Position numbers and translations under genes: made by a program | Shown: piece after piece, positions 34,539 through 43,700 of the stretch | Position numbering within the stretch: the first letter of the stretch is position 1 | Layout: each line of letters begins with the position of its first letter | The notes under the pieces: model-generated | What the model saw: only the letters and a program-made list of their open reading frames with translations | The model's database searches: none | Told to the model about the DNA's origin: nothing | NCBI GenBank assembly: GCA_015062345.1 | Contig: SUUV01000010.1 | Coordinates: forward strand, 1-44,338 | Length of the DNA: 44,338 bases | Reading direction: 5' to 3' | Source: Alphaproteobacteria bacterium | Lineage (GTDB): Bacteria > Pseudomonadota > Alphaproteobacteria > RF32 > CAG-239

Positions 34539-34838
34539 TTACATTACCATTTCTTTTAACACGGCAACCAAACGAGCCACAAAGAACAATGCCAAAAGCA
34601 AAATAAACGGTGCGGCATCAAAGTCGGCAAAAGGAGGAACTTTTGCTCTGATTTTTTGGTAAACCGGTTCAGTCGCTTTTTTCAAAATGTCCATAAATTT
34701 GGTTGCATATTTATTGTTCACACTGATAATCTTAAAATGTAACAACCAGAAAATAACAACTTCAACCACAACTACCTTAAAATAAAGGTCTACAATCAAA
34801 GCTATCACATCAAAAAAAGGAACAAGCAACATACCCAT
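34539..34838 (-). CDS. YggT family membrane protein
   Basis: The protein has 99 residues with two hydrophobic segments (about 5-33 and 74-95) joined by a loop with TEPVYQKIRAKVPPFADFDAAPF, the YggT signature. Relatives are linked to osmotic tolerance and membrane or cell-division factors. AGGAG ribosome binding site. It is first gene of the yggT-DUF167-folD operon. Confidence 0.9.
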   Translation of the reverse strand: MGMLLVPFFDVIALIVDLYFKVVVVEVVIFWLLHFKIISVNNKYATKFMDILKKATEPVYQKIRAKVPPFADFDAAPFILLLALFFVARLVAVLKEMVM

Positions 34839-34859
34839 AATTTTTTCTCCTAAATATAA

Positions 34860-35816
34860 TTAAAAACCATTACAATCTGTATCAAGTGATTCGTACTTTA
34901 ACCTAAATGAATTCTTTCGTCCAGATAATTTTTTCATTTTCTCAGAAATTTCATCAGAAAGTAACAAATTTCTTTCTTGTGCGATATCATACGCAAGCTG
35001 ATATTCTCGTGAAGCAATGTATGTATCGTCTTCTTTTTTCATTTCGTTTAACACATCTTCAAGCAATAAATCATAAAAATTATAGTCTTCGTCCAAATCT
35101 TCATCATCATCGTGGTCAATGCTTAAATTAATTTTTTGTTGCTTTGCGATATCATACCCGAACGGAAGCTTTTGCAAAGCTTTAAAAGCTTTATAATACG
35201 GAATTGCTCTTTCATATTCGGTCCGACTGATTTCAACATCGCTTTGATTGCGGGTTGATAATTTTACGGCACTGCGCATTTCTCTGAGCTTTTGCAATTT
35301 ATAACGCAAGTTTCTTGCCGTTTCATCAGCTTTTGGGTGCCTGCAACCGTCAAGCAAAGATAAACACAACATCAACTCGGCTTCTCGTTGGTCCGTAGTT
35401 TCCAAAAATTTGTTTCGCACACTTAAATCATCTTCGGATACAAAACCATCGTTCATATTTTTTAATATGTCGGTTGTACTTTCCAACCAAGCAAAATATT
35501 CTTCCACGGAATTTGTTCCGCTGTTAATATTTTCTATATTGCCGGCAATTTCAAGTTGTAAAGTTTCGCTTGCCGACATTTTAGATGAACAAGATTGTTC
35601 AATTGAATTTGCCAATTCATACCTTAAATCAGAAGCATTGGTTTGCCGTCCGTTAATGCTGACAACCCGATTTTGCGGGGCAAAAACGGCTTCTCTGGTC
35701 AGCTCTCTTAATTCTTTTTCGCTTAAATTTCCGTAAGCTTCTTTTAACGAATATTTGATAATATCTGTTTGGCTTTTTGTTGCATAAGAATCAAAATTTT
35801 CTTCATATTCTTGCAT
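34860..35816 (-). CDS. Hypothetical acidic helical protein
   Basis: The protein has 318 residues, with no signal peptide or membrane segment. It is strongly helical, with an acidic run DHDDDEDLDEDYN near residue 235 and several Tyr-rich repeats (EYERAIPYYKAFKAL, REYQLAYDIAQERN) that look like helical hairpins. AAGGAG ribosome binding site. It follows the TerB-like gene by 11 bp on the same strand and precedes yggT by 21 bp, so all may share a transcript. Family not recognised. Confidence 0.75.
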   Translation of the reverse strand: MQEYEENFDSYATKSQTDIIKYSLKEAYGNLSEKELRELTREAVFAPQNRVVSINGRQTNASDLRYELANSIEQSCSSKMSASETLQLEIAGNIENINSGTNSVEEYFAWLESTTDILKNMNDGFVSEDDLSVRNKFLETTDQREAELMLCLSLLDGCRHPKADETARNLRYKLQKLREMRSAVKLSTRNQSDVEISRTEYERAIPYYKAFKALQKLPFGYDIAKQQKINLSIDHDDDEDLDEDYNFYDLLLEDVLNEMKKEDDTYIASREYQLAYDIAQERNLLLSDEISEKMKKLSGRKNSFRLKYESLDTDCNGF

Positions 35817-35827
35817 ATAATTCTCCT

Positions 35828-36265
35828 TTAGTCTTCAAAGATGATTTTTCCCTGTTCAAGCCAAATAATTTTATCAACAACCCAGTTGCTGATTTGTTCA
35901 ATTTTTTCTAACTCAATTCCCATGGCAAGACCGGCATGACCGATAAAGAGTGTTTCATCGTCGGTTAAATCACTGTCGGAATGTCCCAATAAACACAATT
36001 CTTTTATAAGCTCTAAACAAGCTCTGCGATTGTTAAGAGTTTTAAGCTCGGATAAAATTTCTTCTTGAGAAGTTTCTTTAAAAATGTCTTCAAAATTTTC
36101 AATTTTGTAAGTCTTGGCGGCATCAACAATATATTTAATTTCTTGTTCGTCACGATTACCGTCAATGTTTGCCAGATAACACAAAGCTTTTAAAAAGACA
36201 ATTTTTTGTTCTTTAGATAAATTTGCTACAAAATTGTTTGTTTCTAAGGTTTCAGTATAAGTCAT
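35828..36265 (-). CDS. TerB-like helical protein
   Basis: The protein has 145 residues. The fold pattern matches TerB/DjlA N-terminal domains: VFLKALCYLANIDGNRDEQEIKYIVDAA, then a second acidic helix-loop (GHSDSDLTDDETLFIGHAGLAMGI). The acidic loops could bind metal. Cytoplasmic; role unknown. GGAG ribosome binding site. It is divergent from miaB and co-directional with the acidic protein downstream. Confidence 0.75.
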   Translation of the reverse strand: MTYTETLETNNFVANLSKEQKIVFLKALCYLANIDGNRDEQEIKYIVDAAKTYKIENFEDIFKETSQEEILSELKTLNNRRACLELIKELCLLGHSDSDLTDDETLFIGHAGLAMGIELEKIEQISNWVVDKIIWLEQGKIIFED

Positions 36266-36424
36266 ATCTTTACTCCGATAACATCAATAACGACATATTA
36301 TCCGAAAAACTTACCGTATTCAACAAAAAAGATGGTAGAACAAAATAAAAAATGTTTGAAAAAAATTAATCAATGTCATAGCATAATAGATAAAGTTAAA
36401 CTAAAGAAAAATAAAAGAAAAAAT

Positions 36425-37756
36425 ATGAGTAAGAAATTTTTTATTAAAACTTTCGGTTGTCAAATGAATGTGTACGATTCGCATCGTATGGCCATTATGC
36501 TTGAAAACTTGGGTTTTGAAGAAACTTCGGTGCAATCGGAGGCTGATTTGGTTTTGTTTAATACCTGCCATATCAGAGAAAAAGCAGCCGAAAAAGTGTT
36601 TTCTGATTTAGGCCGAGCCTATCTTATCAAACAAGAACGAGCAAGCTTAAACAAAGATACCATAATCGGGGTAACAGGTTGTGTGGTACAAGCCGAAGAT
36701 GAACAAATTGCAAAAAGAGCTCCATATGTCGATTTTGCTTTAGGTCCTTTAACATATCATCGTTTGCCCGAAATTTTAGCCAAAATCAGTCGTCAAAAGG
36801 GTCAAACCTTAATTGATACCGATTTTCCGGCCGAAGCAAAGTTTGATTTTTTGCCGCAAAATCGAGCCGAAGGCGGTTGTTCTTTTTTGGCGGTACAAGA
36901 AGGTTGCAACAACTTTTGTACATATTGCGTGGTGCCTTATACCAGAGGTGCCGAATATTCTCGTCCGGTGGAAGAAGTTCTTGAAGAAGCAAGACACTTA
37001 ATTAAAACCGGCACTTTGGAAATTAATCTGTTGGGGCAAAATGTAAACTCTTATCACGGAGAAGATAAATCGGGCAAAGAACGCAATTTTGCTTATCTGT
37101 TAAACAAAATTGCCGAACTCAACGGCTTAAAAAGGCTTCGCTATACAACATCGTATCCGGCAGATGTTGATGATGATTTAATTAAATGTCATCACAACTT
37201 AAAACAACTTATGCCTTATTTGCATTTACCGGTGCAGTCGGGTTCAAACAAAATATTAAAAGCTATGAACAGAAGACACACCAGAGAACAATATCTTGAA
37301 AAGGTGGAAAAATTGATGATGGCAAATCCTGATTTAAGAATGTCATCAGATTTTATTGTCGGATTCCCCGGTGAAACCGATGAAGATTTTGAGCAAACCG
37401 TAAGCTTGGTAAATCAGGTACAATATATTCAGGCATTTTCGTTCAAATATAGCAGGCGAGCCGGAACACCTGCAGCCGTAATGGTAAATCAGGTGGAAGA
37501 AAAAGTTAAAAAACAACGATTGGATATATTGCAAAATTTGTTGTTTGATTATCAAACCAAGTTTAATATGTCTTGCGTGGGCAAAGAATTTGATGTTCTG
37601 TTTGAACAAAACGGGCGTCACAAAGGACAACTTATCGGCCGCACTCCATATATGCAAAATTTACATGCAAAAGCCGATAACTCTCTTTTAAACAAAATTG
37701 TACGCGTTCGGGTTGAGAGCGCAACAACAAACTCATTATGTGGAAAGGTGGTATAA
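36425..37756 (+). CDS. miaB: tRNA-2-methylthio-N6-dimethylallyladenosine synthase
   Basis: This radical-SAM enzyme adds the methylthio group to i6A37 in tRNA, acting after MiaA. The 443-residue protein has N-terminal cluster ligands Cys12 (TFGCQMN), NTCHIRE (about 48) and GCVVQ (about 83), the SAM cluster motif CNNFCTYCVVPYTRG (about 161) and a C-terminal TRAM domain (FDVLFEQNGRHKGQLIGRT). ATG at 36425; the frame continues 31 codons upstream in Lys-rich junk. It is first gene of the miaB-phoH-ybeY-lnt operon. Confidence 0.97.
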   Translation: MSKKFFIKTFGCQMNVYDSHRMAIMLENLGFEETSVQSEADLVLFNTCHIREKAAEKVFSDLGRAYLIKQERASLNKDTIIGVTGCVVQAEDEQIAKRAPYVDFALGPLTYHRLPEILAKISRQKGQTLIDTDFPAEAKFDFLPQNRAEGGCSFLAVQEGCNNFCTYCVVPYTRGAEYSRPVEEVLEEARHLIKTGTLEINLLGQNVNSYHGEDKSGKERNFAYLLNKIAELNGLKRLRYTTSYPADVDDDLIKCHHNLKQLMPYLHLPVQSGSNKILKAMNRRHTREQYLEKVEKLMMANPDLRMSSDFIVGFPGETDEDFEQTVSLVNQVQYIQAFSFKYSRRAGTPAAVMVNQVEEKVKKQRLDILQNLLFDYQTKFNMSCVGKEFDVLFEQNGRHKGQLIGRTPYMQNLHAKADNSLLNKIVRVRVESATTNSLCGKVV

Positions 37757-37757
37757 T

Positions 37758-38720
37758 ATGGCAGAACTTAATATGGAACTTTTTAACAATCAATTGGTGC
37801 AAAAGCTTGTCGGAGTTTCCGATTCGAATTTGCGTTTAATTGAAAAAATGCTCAATGTCGAAATTTTGTGTTTCGGCAATCAGGTTAGCTTAAAAGGAAA
37901 CCCGAAAGACATTGAAGATGCAAAAAACGCAATCAATATTTTGTATGAAAAAGTCAGCAAAAATATTGAAGTCGGAGAACAAGAAGTTAAGGCGGCTGTC
38001 AGAATATGCTCGGGCACCAATGATGAAAATGAGGCACAAAACCTAAATGAAATTGTCTTAAAAACCAAAAAACGATATATATATCCTCGTTCGGCAACAC
38101 AAGCAAAATATATTCAGGAAATGCTTAAAAATGAGCTTGTTTTCGGATTGGGACCTGCAGGTACGGGTAAAACATATTTAGCGGTTGCATTGGCGGTTTC
38201 CATGATGCTTGAAGGTGCAATTGATAAAATCATACTTTCTCGTCCGGCGGTTGAAGCCGGTGAAAATTTGGGCTTTTTACCCGGAGATTTAAAAGAAAAA
38301 GTCGATCCCTATTTAAGACCTTTGTATGATGCCTTATATGAAATGTTACCCGCCGATGTGGTGGATAAAAAGCTTGCATTGGGTGAAATTGAAATTGCTC
38401 CGCTTGCTTTTATGCGTGGGCGTACACTTTCAAATGCGTTTGTCATTTTAGATGAAGCACAAAATACAACTCCGATGCAAATGAAAATGTTTTTAACTCG
38501 TTTGGGTGAAAATTCACGCATGGTGGTAAACGGCGATTTAAGCCAAGTAGACTTACCAAGAGGAACAATTTCGGGCTTAAGAGATGCTCTGGATACATTA
38601 AAGAACATCAACAATATCAGCTCGGTAACTTTTGGTGCCAATGATGTTGTTCGTCATGGCTTGGTTGCAAAAATTGTTAAAGCATATGAAGAAAAAACCA
38701 AGAAGATGCGAGATGAATAG
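37758..38720 (+). CDS. PhoH-like ATPase (PhoL/YbeZ)
   Basis: The protein has 320 residues. An N-terminal KH-like region is followed by the PhoH ATPase domain with Walker A GPAGTGKT (about 131) and Walker B VILDEAQN (about 229). It works with YbeY in rRNA processing and ribosome quality control. It starts one base after the miaB stop with an AAAGGTGG ribosome binding site; an upstream in-frame ATG lies inside miaB and is excluded. It overlaps ybeY by 8 bp. Confidence 0.95.
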   Translation: MAELNMELFNNQLVQKLVGVSDSNLRLIEKMLNVEILCFGNQVSLKGNPKDIEDAKNAINILYEKVSKNIEVGEQEVKAAVRICSGTNDENEAQNLNEIVLKTKKRYIYPRSATQAKYIQEMLKNELVFGLGPAGTGKTYLAVALAVSMMLEGAIDKIILSRPAVEAGENLGFLPGDLKEKVDPYLRPLYDALYEMLPADVVDKKLALGEIEIAPLAFMRGRTLSNAFVILDEAQNTTPMQMKMFLTRLGENSRMVVNGDLSQVDLPRGTISGLRDALDTLKNINNISSVTFGANDVVRHGLVAKIVKAYEEKTKKMRDE

Positions 38721-39225
38721 TTTTGATGTTTTCTTTAATATTGAAGATTTGCGATGGACGGCGGAAATTAGCGCAATTTCCGCTCTTGTCGAAGATGTAA
38801 AAAAGGCCGTTTTGCAAGAAGTTTTGCCTGATGTTGATTTTTTATCCTTAAATAAAGATTTTGTCGTAAATTTGTGTTTAAGCGATGATAAAACCGTTCA
38901 CAAGCTCAATTTAGAATTTAGAAACATAGATAAACCGACCAATGTTTTGTCTTTTGCCAACATTGACAGTGATGATTTTGATGATATGTTAGCCTTTGAT
39001 GAAACGGTTGAGTTAGGTGATATCATTGTGGCTTTTGAAACTATGAAACAACAGGCAGATGAGCAAGAAATAAGCTTAAAAAATCATTTTTGCCACTTGA
39101 TGGCGCATGGACTGTTGCATATTTTGGGATATGACCATATGGAAGAATCTGACCGATTGGAAATGGAGCAAATTGAAATTGCCGTGTTAAATAAACTAGG
39201 AATTGATAATCCGTATCAGGAATAA
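38713..39225 (+). CDS. ybeY: Endoribonuclease YbeY (rRNA maturation factor)
   Basis: This zinc endoribonuclease is needed for 16S rRNA 3' maturation. The 170-residue protein carries the metal motif HGLLHILGYDH (about 132-142) and the upstream RNIDKPTNVLSF block. The ATG at 38713 overlaps the phoH stop; the longer frame starting inside phoH is not used. lnt follows one base after its stop. Confidence 0.96.
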   Translation: MNSFDVFFNIEDLRWTAEISAISALVEDVKKAVLQEVLPDVDFLSLNKDFVVNLCLSDDKTVHKLNLEFRNIDKPTNVLSFANIDSDDFDDMLAFDETVELGDIIVAFETMKQQADEQEISLKNHFCHLMAHGLLHILGYDHMEESDRLEMEQIEIAVLNKLGIDNPYQE

Positions 39226-39226
39226 G

Positions 39227-40789
39227 ATGGTAAATGGTGTGTTAGCAAAATTAATTGGCAATTATAAAAAAACAGCTCTTGTTTTGGGGTTTTTATCGGC
39301 GCTTGCTTTTGCCCCGACATATGCTTTTTATTTGTTTGTTGCATCGTTTTGTTTGGCATTTAAAATTGCCGACAATCTCGATTCGTATAAAAAAATCTGT
39401 GCATTTTCATATTGGTTCGGTTTTGCATATTTTATCAGCGGATTTTATTGGATAGGAAATGCTCTGCTTGTTGATATTGTGTCATTCGGGTGGCTTTATC
39501 CGATTGCTCTTTTTTGTATCGGCGGTTTTTTCGGTCTTTTTATGATACCTTCCTTTGCGGTGTGGCAATATTTTAAACATTGCTCTGTATGGAGCAAGAT
39601 TTTTGCTTTTGCTTGCGTATGGGTTTTGCTTGAATGGGTAAGAAGTTTTATCTTTACCGGATTTCCATGGAATTTGCTCGGTACGGCTTTTGCCTTTAGC
39701 GATACCATACTTCAAATGGCATCAATATCGGGTACATACGGTTTAAGCTTTTTAGCTCTGATTGTGACCGGTTGCTTTTATGCTTTTTTAAATGGCAGAA
39801 AAAAAAGCGCTGTTGCCGTTTTATGTCTGCTTATCAGTTTTACGGTTATGTTCGGAATGTGGAGAATAAACGGTTATCAAAACACCGATTCGGACATTGT
39901 CGTACGCCTTGTTCAACCAAGCATTCCGCAAAATATGAAATGGAACAGAAAAGCCCTTGAAGATAACTTTTTTGAATATGTAAATTTAAGTGCGCAAAAC
40001 GGCTTAAACAATGTCGATTTTGTGGTTTGGGGCGAAACCGCTTTGCCTTTTGATATCAAGCACAATTACGAATATCAGGAAGTCATAAAAAAAGCCGTTC
40101 CGACAAACGGTTATCTTTTGACCGGTGTTGTGCGTTTTGATGTCACGGGCGGTGTATATCGACCGTATAACTCAATGTATGTTATTGATGATAAATCAAA
40201 TGTAGTCAATTTTTATGATAAAAATCATCTGGTGCCGTTTGGCGAATATATCCCGTTCAGAAAATATTTGCCCTATTGGATTCGGCCGATTGCCAACAGT
40301 GTTGCCGAATTTGCCACCGGTGAAAAATTTAAGAACATCACATTGGAAAATTATCAGCCTTTCGGAGCTCTGATTTGTTATGAAATTATATTTCCCGATG
40401 AAGTAATAAACCGAAAAAACAAACCTGAGTGGCTTGTGGTTTTAACCAATGACGGGTGGTACGGTAAAAGCTCAGGGCCATATCAGCATCTTGTTGCCAC
40501 AAGACTAAGAGCCGTGGAAGAAGGTATAACAATTGTAAGAAGTGCAAATTCGGGTATAAGTGCGGTTATTGACCCTTTGGGAAGAATTTTAAACCAAATT
40601 CCTTTGCATAAAAAGGCGTATTCGGATATTAAATTGCCCGAGCAAAAAACCTTATACACAACTTATGCAAATGGCGGTAAAAAAATATTTTTTTCAGCTA
40701 TCCTGTTGATTTTATTGTTTTTACTTATACAACGCAGGGTTGTATATTATAGAAAATACAAAATACCAGTTGACACCAAGGCAATATAA
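39227..40789 (+). CDS. lnt: Apolipoprotein N-acyltransferase
   Basis: Lnt adds the third acyl chain to lipoproteins in the inner membrane. The 520-residue protein has about six N-terminal membrane segments, a nitrilase-like periplasmic domain with the catalytic Glu in WGETALPF (about 268), Lys in DKNHLVPFGEYIPF (about 332) and Cys in ICYEIIFPD (about 383), and a final membrane segment. It follows ybeY by one base. The corC gene commonly found between ybeY and lnt is missing here. It would process the several lipoproteins in this window. Confidence 0.96.
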   Translation: MVNGVLAKLIGNYKKTALVLGFLSALAFAPTYAFYLFVASFCLAFKIADNLDSYKKICAFSYWFGFAYFISGFYWIGNALLVDIVSFGWLYPIALFCIGGFFGLFMIPSFAVWQYFKHCSVWSKIFAFACVWVLLEWVRSFIFTGFPWNLLGTAFAFSDTILQMASISGTYGLSFLALIVTGCFYAFLNGRKKSAVAVLCLLISFTVMFGMWRINGYQNTDSDIVVRLVQPSIPQNMKWNRKALEDNFFEYVNLSAQNGLNNVDFVVWGETALPFDIKHNYEYQEVIKKAVPTNGYLLTGVVRFDVTGGVYRPYNSMYVIDDKSNVVNFYDKNHLVPFGEYIPFRKYLPYWIRPIANSVAEFATGEKFKNITLENYQPFGALICYEIIFPDEVINRKNKPEWLVVLTNDGWYGKSSGPYQHLVATRLRAVEEGITIVRSANSGISAVIDPLGRILNQIPLHKKAYSDIKLPEQKTLYTTYANGGKKIFFSAILLILLFLLIQRRVVYYRKYKIPVDTKAI

Positions 40790-40798
40790 TGTTATATG
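40770..40798 (+). promoter_or_regulatory. Promoter of the XRE regulator
   Basis: -35 TTGACA (40770-40775), exactly 17 bp, -10 TATATG (40793-40798). It overlaps the last codons of lnt, so the regulator can be transcribed independently. Confidence 0.55.
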
Positions 40799-40830
40799 GT
40801 ATATACAATGTTATAGAAAGGACTTGAACT

Positions 40831-41322
40831 ATGAACTCAGATATTGATTTATTTCCGTTTTCCCGCTCTACAAGCGGAGCACCCAATCCGGTAGATGTAC
40901 ATGTCGGCAACAGAATCAGGCTTCGTCGTACATTGCTTGGTTACAGTCAACAATTTATGGCTCGCAAATTGGGGTTAACATTTCAACAGATTCAAAAATA
41001 TGAAAAAGGTTGCAATCGGGTAGGGGCAAGCCGTTTGTGGGATATCAGCAAGGTTTTGAAAGTGTCGATGGACTTTTTCTTTGAAGATATGGACAAAGAT
41101 ATTGAATATCAAAGCCCGATGATGCAAACCATGCCGGACGGCGAAGGCTATTTAATGCTCAATGAAGAAGTTGATGAGCTTGAGTTAGACCCTATGAAAA
41201 AGCAAGAAACAATGGAGCTTGTTCGTGCATATTATCGTATCACAAACAGAGCTCTTGCCAAACAGGTTTTTGATTTGATTATAAATTTATCAAAAACAAG
41301 TTCTAAGCTTGCCGATGAATAA
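40831..41322 (+). CDS. XRE-family transcriptional regulator
   Basis: The protein has 163 residues. The N-terminal tail is followed by a complete HTH (VGNRIRLRRTLLGYSQQFMARKLGLTFQQIQKYEKG, about 26-60), then a dimerising C-terminal region. This is the conserved alphaproteobacterial Cro/CI-type regulator normally found between lnt and metK. AAAGGA ribosome binding site with its own promoter. Targets unknown. Confidence 0.93.
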   Translation: MNSDIDLFPFSRSTSGAPNPVDVHVGNRIRLRRTLLGYSQQFMARKLGLTFQQIQKYEKGCNRVGASRLWDISKVLKVSMDFFFEDMDKDIEYQSPMMQTMPDGEGYLMLNEEVDELELDPMKKQETMELVRAYYRITNRALAKQVFDLIINLSKTSSKLADE

Positions 41323-41388
41323 CACTTGAAAAACAGATAAAATTAGGCTAAACATATTCTCTGTAAACTTTTTTATGGGGAATTTTTT

Positions 41389-42114
41389 ATGCAAGAAAAC
41401 AATCAACCGAAATTTTTTGGTCGTCGTAAAGGGCGAGTTATCAGAAAAACCAAAAGCACATTGTTAGAATCTTTTTTACCGGTAATCAAAATTGATGAAA
41501 GTACGGTTTTTGATAAAAAAACAATGTTTGGTAAACCGGTTGAAAAAATAAATCTGGAAATAGGTTTTGGTGATGGTGTACATTTAGCCGGTCAAGCTTT
41601 AAATTATCCTGATATCGGCTTTATCGGAATAGAAGTGTTTAAAAACGGTGTGGCCAATTTGTTAACTCTTATCACCGGCATTAAAGACGGCAAAGATTTG
41701 CCCGATAAGATAAAGTTGCTCGACAATCGAGAGGATAATATCCGAGTTTTTGATGACGATGCCAGATTGTTGTTTGATAAAATTCCCGATGGTTTTGTTG
41801 ACAGAGTGTTTTTGTTGTTTCCGGATCCTTGGCCGAAAAAAAGGCACGCATCTCGCCGATTCGTTAATGAAGATAACTTAAAAGCATTGGCCAGAATTAT
41901 CAAAAAAGGCGGAATTTTGCGCATTGCTACCGACCATAAAGTTTATAAATCGTGGACTTTAAGGACGATGAATAACTGCCCTGATTTTAAGTGGACTGCC
42001 AAAACCTCGGCTGATTGGCGCAACGAACCTTCAGATTGGGTAAAGACCAAATATCAGCAAAAAGCCATACGAGAAGGCAGAAAGCCCGTATTTTTTGAAT
42101 ATGAAAGAGTTTAA
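41389..42114 (+). CDS. trmB: tRNA (guanine-N7)-methyltransferase
   Basis: TrmB methylates G46 in the variable loop of tRNAs using SAM. The 241-residue protein has LEIGFGDGVHL (SAM-binding motif, about 52), DPWPKKRHASRR (about 146) and the C-terminal TKYQQKAIREGR. GGGGA ribosome binding site. metK, usually between the regulator and trmB in this class, is absent here. Its last 4 bases overlap the convergent gene at 42111. Confidence 0.96.
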   Translation: MQENNQPKFFGRRKGRVIRKTKSTLLESFLPVIKIDESTVFDKKTMFGKPVEKINLEIGFGDGVHLAGQALNYPDIGFIGIEVFKNGVANLLTLITGIKDGKDLPDKIKLLDNREDNIRVFDDDARLLFDKIPDGFVDRVFLLFPDPWPKKRHASRRFVNEDNLKALARIIKKGGILRIATDHKVYKSWTLRTMNNCPDFKWTAKTSADWRNEPSDWVKTKYQQKAIREGRKPVFFEYERV

Positions 42115-42551
42115 TATTCCGGATATGTCGTAATTGTCGGGTTTATGTTCGGCTCGGTGATTTTATTTATATCCTCAAGCGGATATGATTGCACATCATA
42201 AATGCGATTTCCGCCCTGATATAAAGTATTTTCTATTTTGTTTTGCATTGTTTCGGGACTTACCGCAAACGGCGGCGGATTTTGTTCGGCAGTTTGGTTT
42301 ACGGTTAAATCTTTTGATGATGAATCTGTTTGCTCGGATAAAGAGTCTGATGTTTTAGTTTTTGTGTTGTTTTGTTCTTGCGGTATGCTGACAATGGGGT
42401 CTCCAAGAGGGTTGGGAGCATTGTAGGGTTGCTTTATTAAATAACTGTCAATGTTGCCGTCCGGAAGTTCTGATTCTCCATAAACAACGGTTGGCGCTTG
42501 AGCATACAAATTGGTTGAAAGTAAAGTTATAAAAGCAATCAATTTTAACAT
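42111..42551 (-). CDS. Small secreted Pro/Gln/Asn-rich protein
   Basis: The protein has 146 residues. A signal peptide (MLKLIAFITLLSTNLYAQA) is followed by a low-complexity mature part rich in Pro, Asn, Gln, Ser and Thr with no Cys, likely disordered and periplasmic or surface-exposed. It overlaps the end of trmB by 4 bp tail to tail, and no terminator separates them. No recognised family. AAGGAG ribosome binding site. Confidence 0.7.
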   Translation of the reverse strand: MLKLIAFITLLSTNLYAQAPTVVYGESELPDGNIDSYLIKQPYNAPNPLGDPIVSIPQEQNNTKTKTSDSLSEQTDSSSKDLTVNQTAEQNPPPFAVSPETMQNKIENTLYQGGNRIYDVQSYPLEDINKITEPNINPTITTYPEY

Positions 42552-42610
42552 AAAAAATCTCCTTTTGCTTTATAACTATACTTTCAAAGCAAGCATTTCA
42601 ACATATAAGC

Positions 42611-42910
42611 TTAGTTCATATTGGCAATTGTGTTAAAAATGTTTTCATAATCAGAATTTGCCGGTGTCGAATTTTGATAATAACCGTTTTTTAAGATAAT
42701 TTCGTGCATATAAGTAATGGCAAAAAGACGCACCGAACAGGTAAACCCGAGTTTTGGGTCTTTGTTAGCGGCAATCAGTTCAAAAAGCTTTTTTCGTTTG
42801 ATGTGTTCTTTTTTACAAATGTCATCAACGGCAGTCCATTCCGGTGCGGCCAGACGCATGCTGGTTTTTTTATCAAACACCGAAATTACACGATTAGTAA
42901 GCTTTGTCAT
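42611..42910 (-). CDS. Ribbon-helix-helix (RHH_4) domain protein
   Basis: The protein has 99 residues. RVISVFDKKTSMRLAAPEWTAVDDICKKE followed by KKLFELIAANKD matches the RHH_4 family common in Alphaproteobacteria (a beta strand, then TSxRL and two helices). Probably a small DNA-binding protein or adaptor. A GGAG ribosome binding site precedes the ATG. It is expressed on its own strand segment before the small secreted protein gene, 59 bp away. Confidence 0.85.
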   Translation of the reverse strand: MTKLTNRVISVFDKKTSMRLAAPEWTAVDDICKKEHIKRKKLFELIAANKDPKLGFTCSVRLFAITYMHEIILKNGYYQNSTPANSDYENIFNTIANMN

Positions 42911-43013
42911 AAATAAATCTCCAATAAAATTATTCTACCATAAGTAGTCACAAAAACATTAATACATCAACAATGAAGTAAAAGCAATATAATTTTTTAT
43001 TTTTTTTTAATAT

Positions 43014-43048
43014 AAAAAAACAGCCCAAAACCTAAGGCTTTGAACTGT
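43014..43048 (-). terminator. Weak terminator of DUF4402 gene 3
   Basis: AGCC/GGCT stem with outer AACAG/CTGTT pairing possibilities, followed on the minus strand by GTTTTTTT. Confidence 0.45.
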
Positions 43049-43068
43049 TGATAAAATCGTGAAATGTA

Positions 43069-43542
43069 TTATTGAATAATAACTATAGAAAAAGAACCGC
43101 TAATTTCACCACCTTCGCTTAAACCTGCAGGAATATTTAATGTTCCATGTAATTTATTCTCGAATAAACGGATAGAGCTAAGATAAGCAAAACCATCGAC
43201 ATCTGATTCAACTCCGCTTAACTCAATTGTTTCAGGCGCAATCAGTGTATAATCATTAGTTAAATCAGCGTCGATACCGTTACATAAGGCAGGATTATAA
43301 TCTGTTATGTTAGCAACACTTCCTGTTGTGTATCCTTCTGTATCTGCGGTACCGGCACCAAAATATCCGGTATTATCATCTGCTCGAAGATATATATTAC
43401 CGAAATTTAATTCGCTACACGAAAAAAAAGAAGTGGCTACAATATTGCCAATTACTTGTACATTAGCTGATTCGTTACTAGCAGCATTTACATTTGTTGC
43501 AGTGAGGAGTGCCACAGCGCTCAAAAGAAAATATTTTCTCAT
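43069..43542 (-). CDS. Secreted DUF4402-type beta-sandwich surface protein (paralog 3)
   Basis: The protein has 157 residues. The signal peptide (MRKYFLLSAVALL...NVNA) is the same as in paralogs 1 and 2. The mature part has the family pattern FSCSELNFGNIYL and a second Cys (ALCNGIDAD). Its C-terminal strand (GEISGSFSIVIIQ) lacks the usual final Tyr. The ATG at 43542 has AAGGA and lies in the conserved leader; the frame extends 19 codons into that leader and is not used. It is in opposite orientation to the other copies and about 35 kb from copy 2, so the family is dispersed, not a simple tandem. Confidence 0.75.
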   Translation of the reverse strand: MRKYFLLSAVALLTATNVNAASNESANVQVIGNIVATSFFSCSELNFGNIYLRADDNTGYFGAGTADTEGYTTGSVANITDYNPALCNGIDADLTNDYTLIAPETIELSGVESDVDGFAYLSSIRLFENKLHGTLNIPAGLSEGGEISGSFSIVIIQ

Positions 43543-43678
43543 AATTTTAAATCCTTTACAAAAATTAAGTTTAAGTACATTTGAAAGGCAAAAAATCACC
43601 TTTCAATACGCATCATAAACCGTTTTTTTTTTTTGCAAGTAAAAAGAGTCTAATTGTGAATTTAAATCAAAAATGAGG
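43543..43678 (-). promoter_or_regulatory. Conserved promoter/leader of DUF4402 gene 3, with A12 spacer and 5' stem-loop
   Basis: The third leader of the family, on the minus strand. -35 TTGCAA (43638-43633), A12 (43634-43623), -10 TATGAT (43617-43612). Stem GAAAGG/CCTTTC (43604-43583) again begins 8 nt after the -10. The segment after the hairpin has diverged, but the promoter block is unchanged. Confidence 0.75.
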
Positions 43679-43700
43679 TGACGGTATGTTCTTCTTTACT

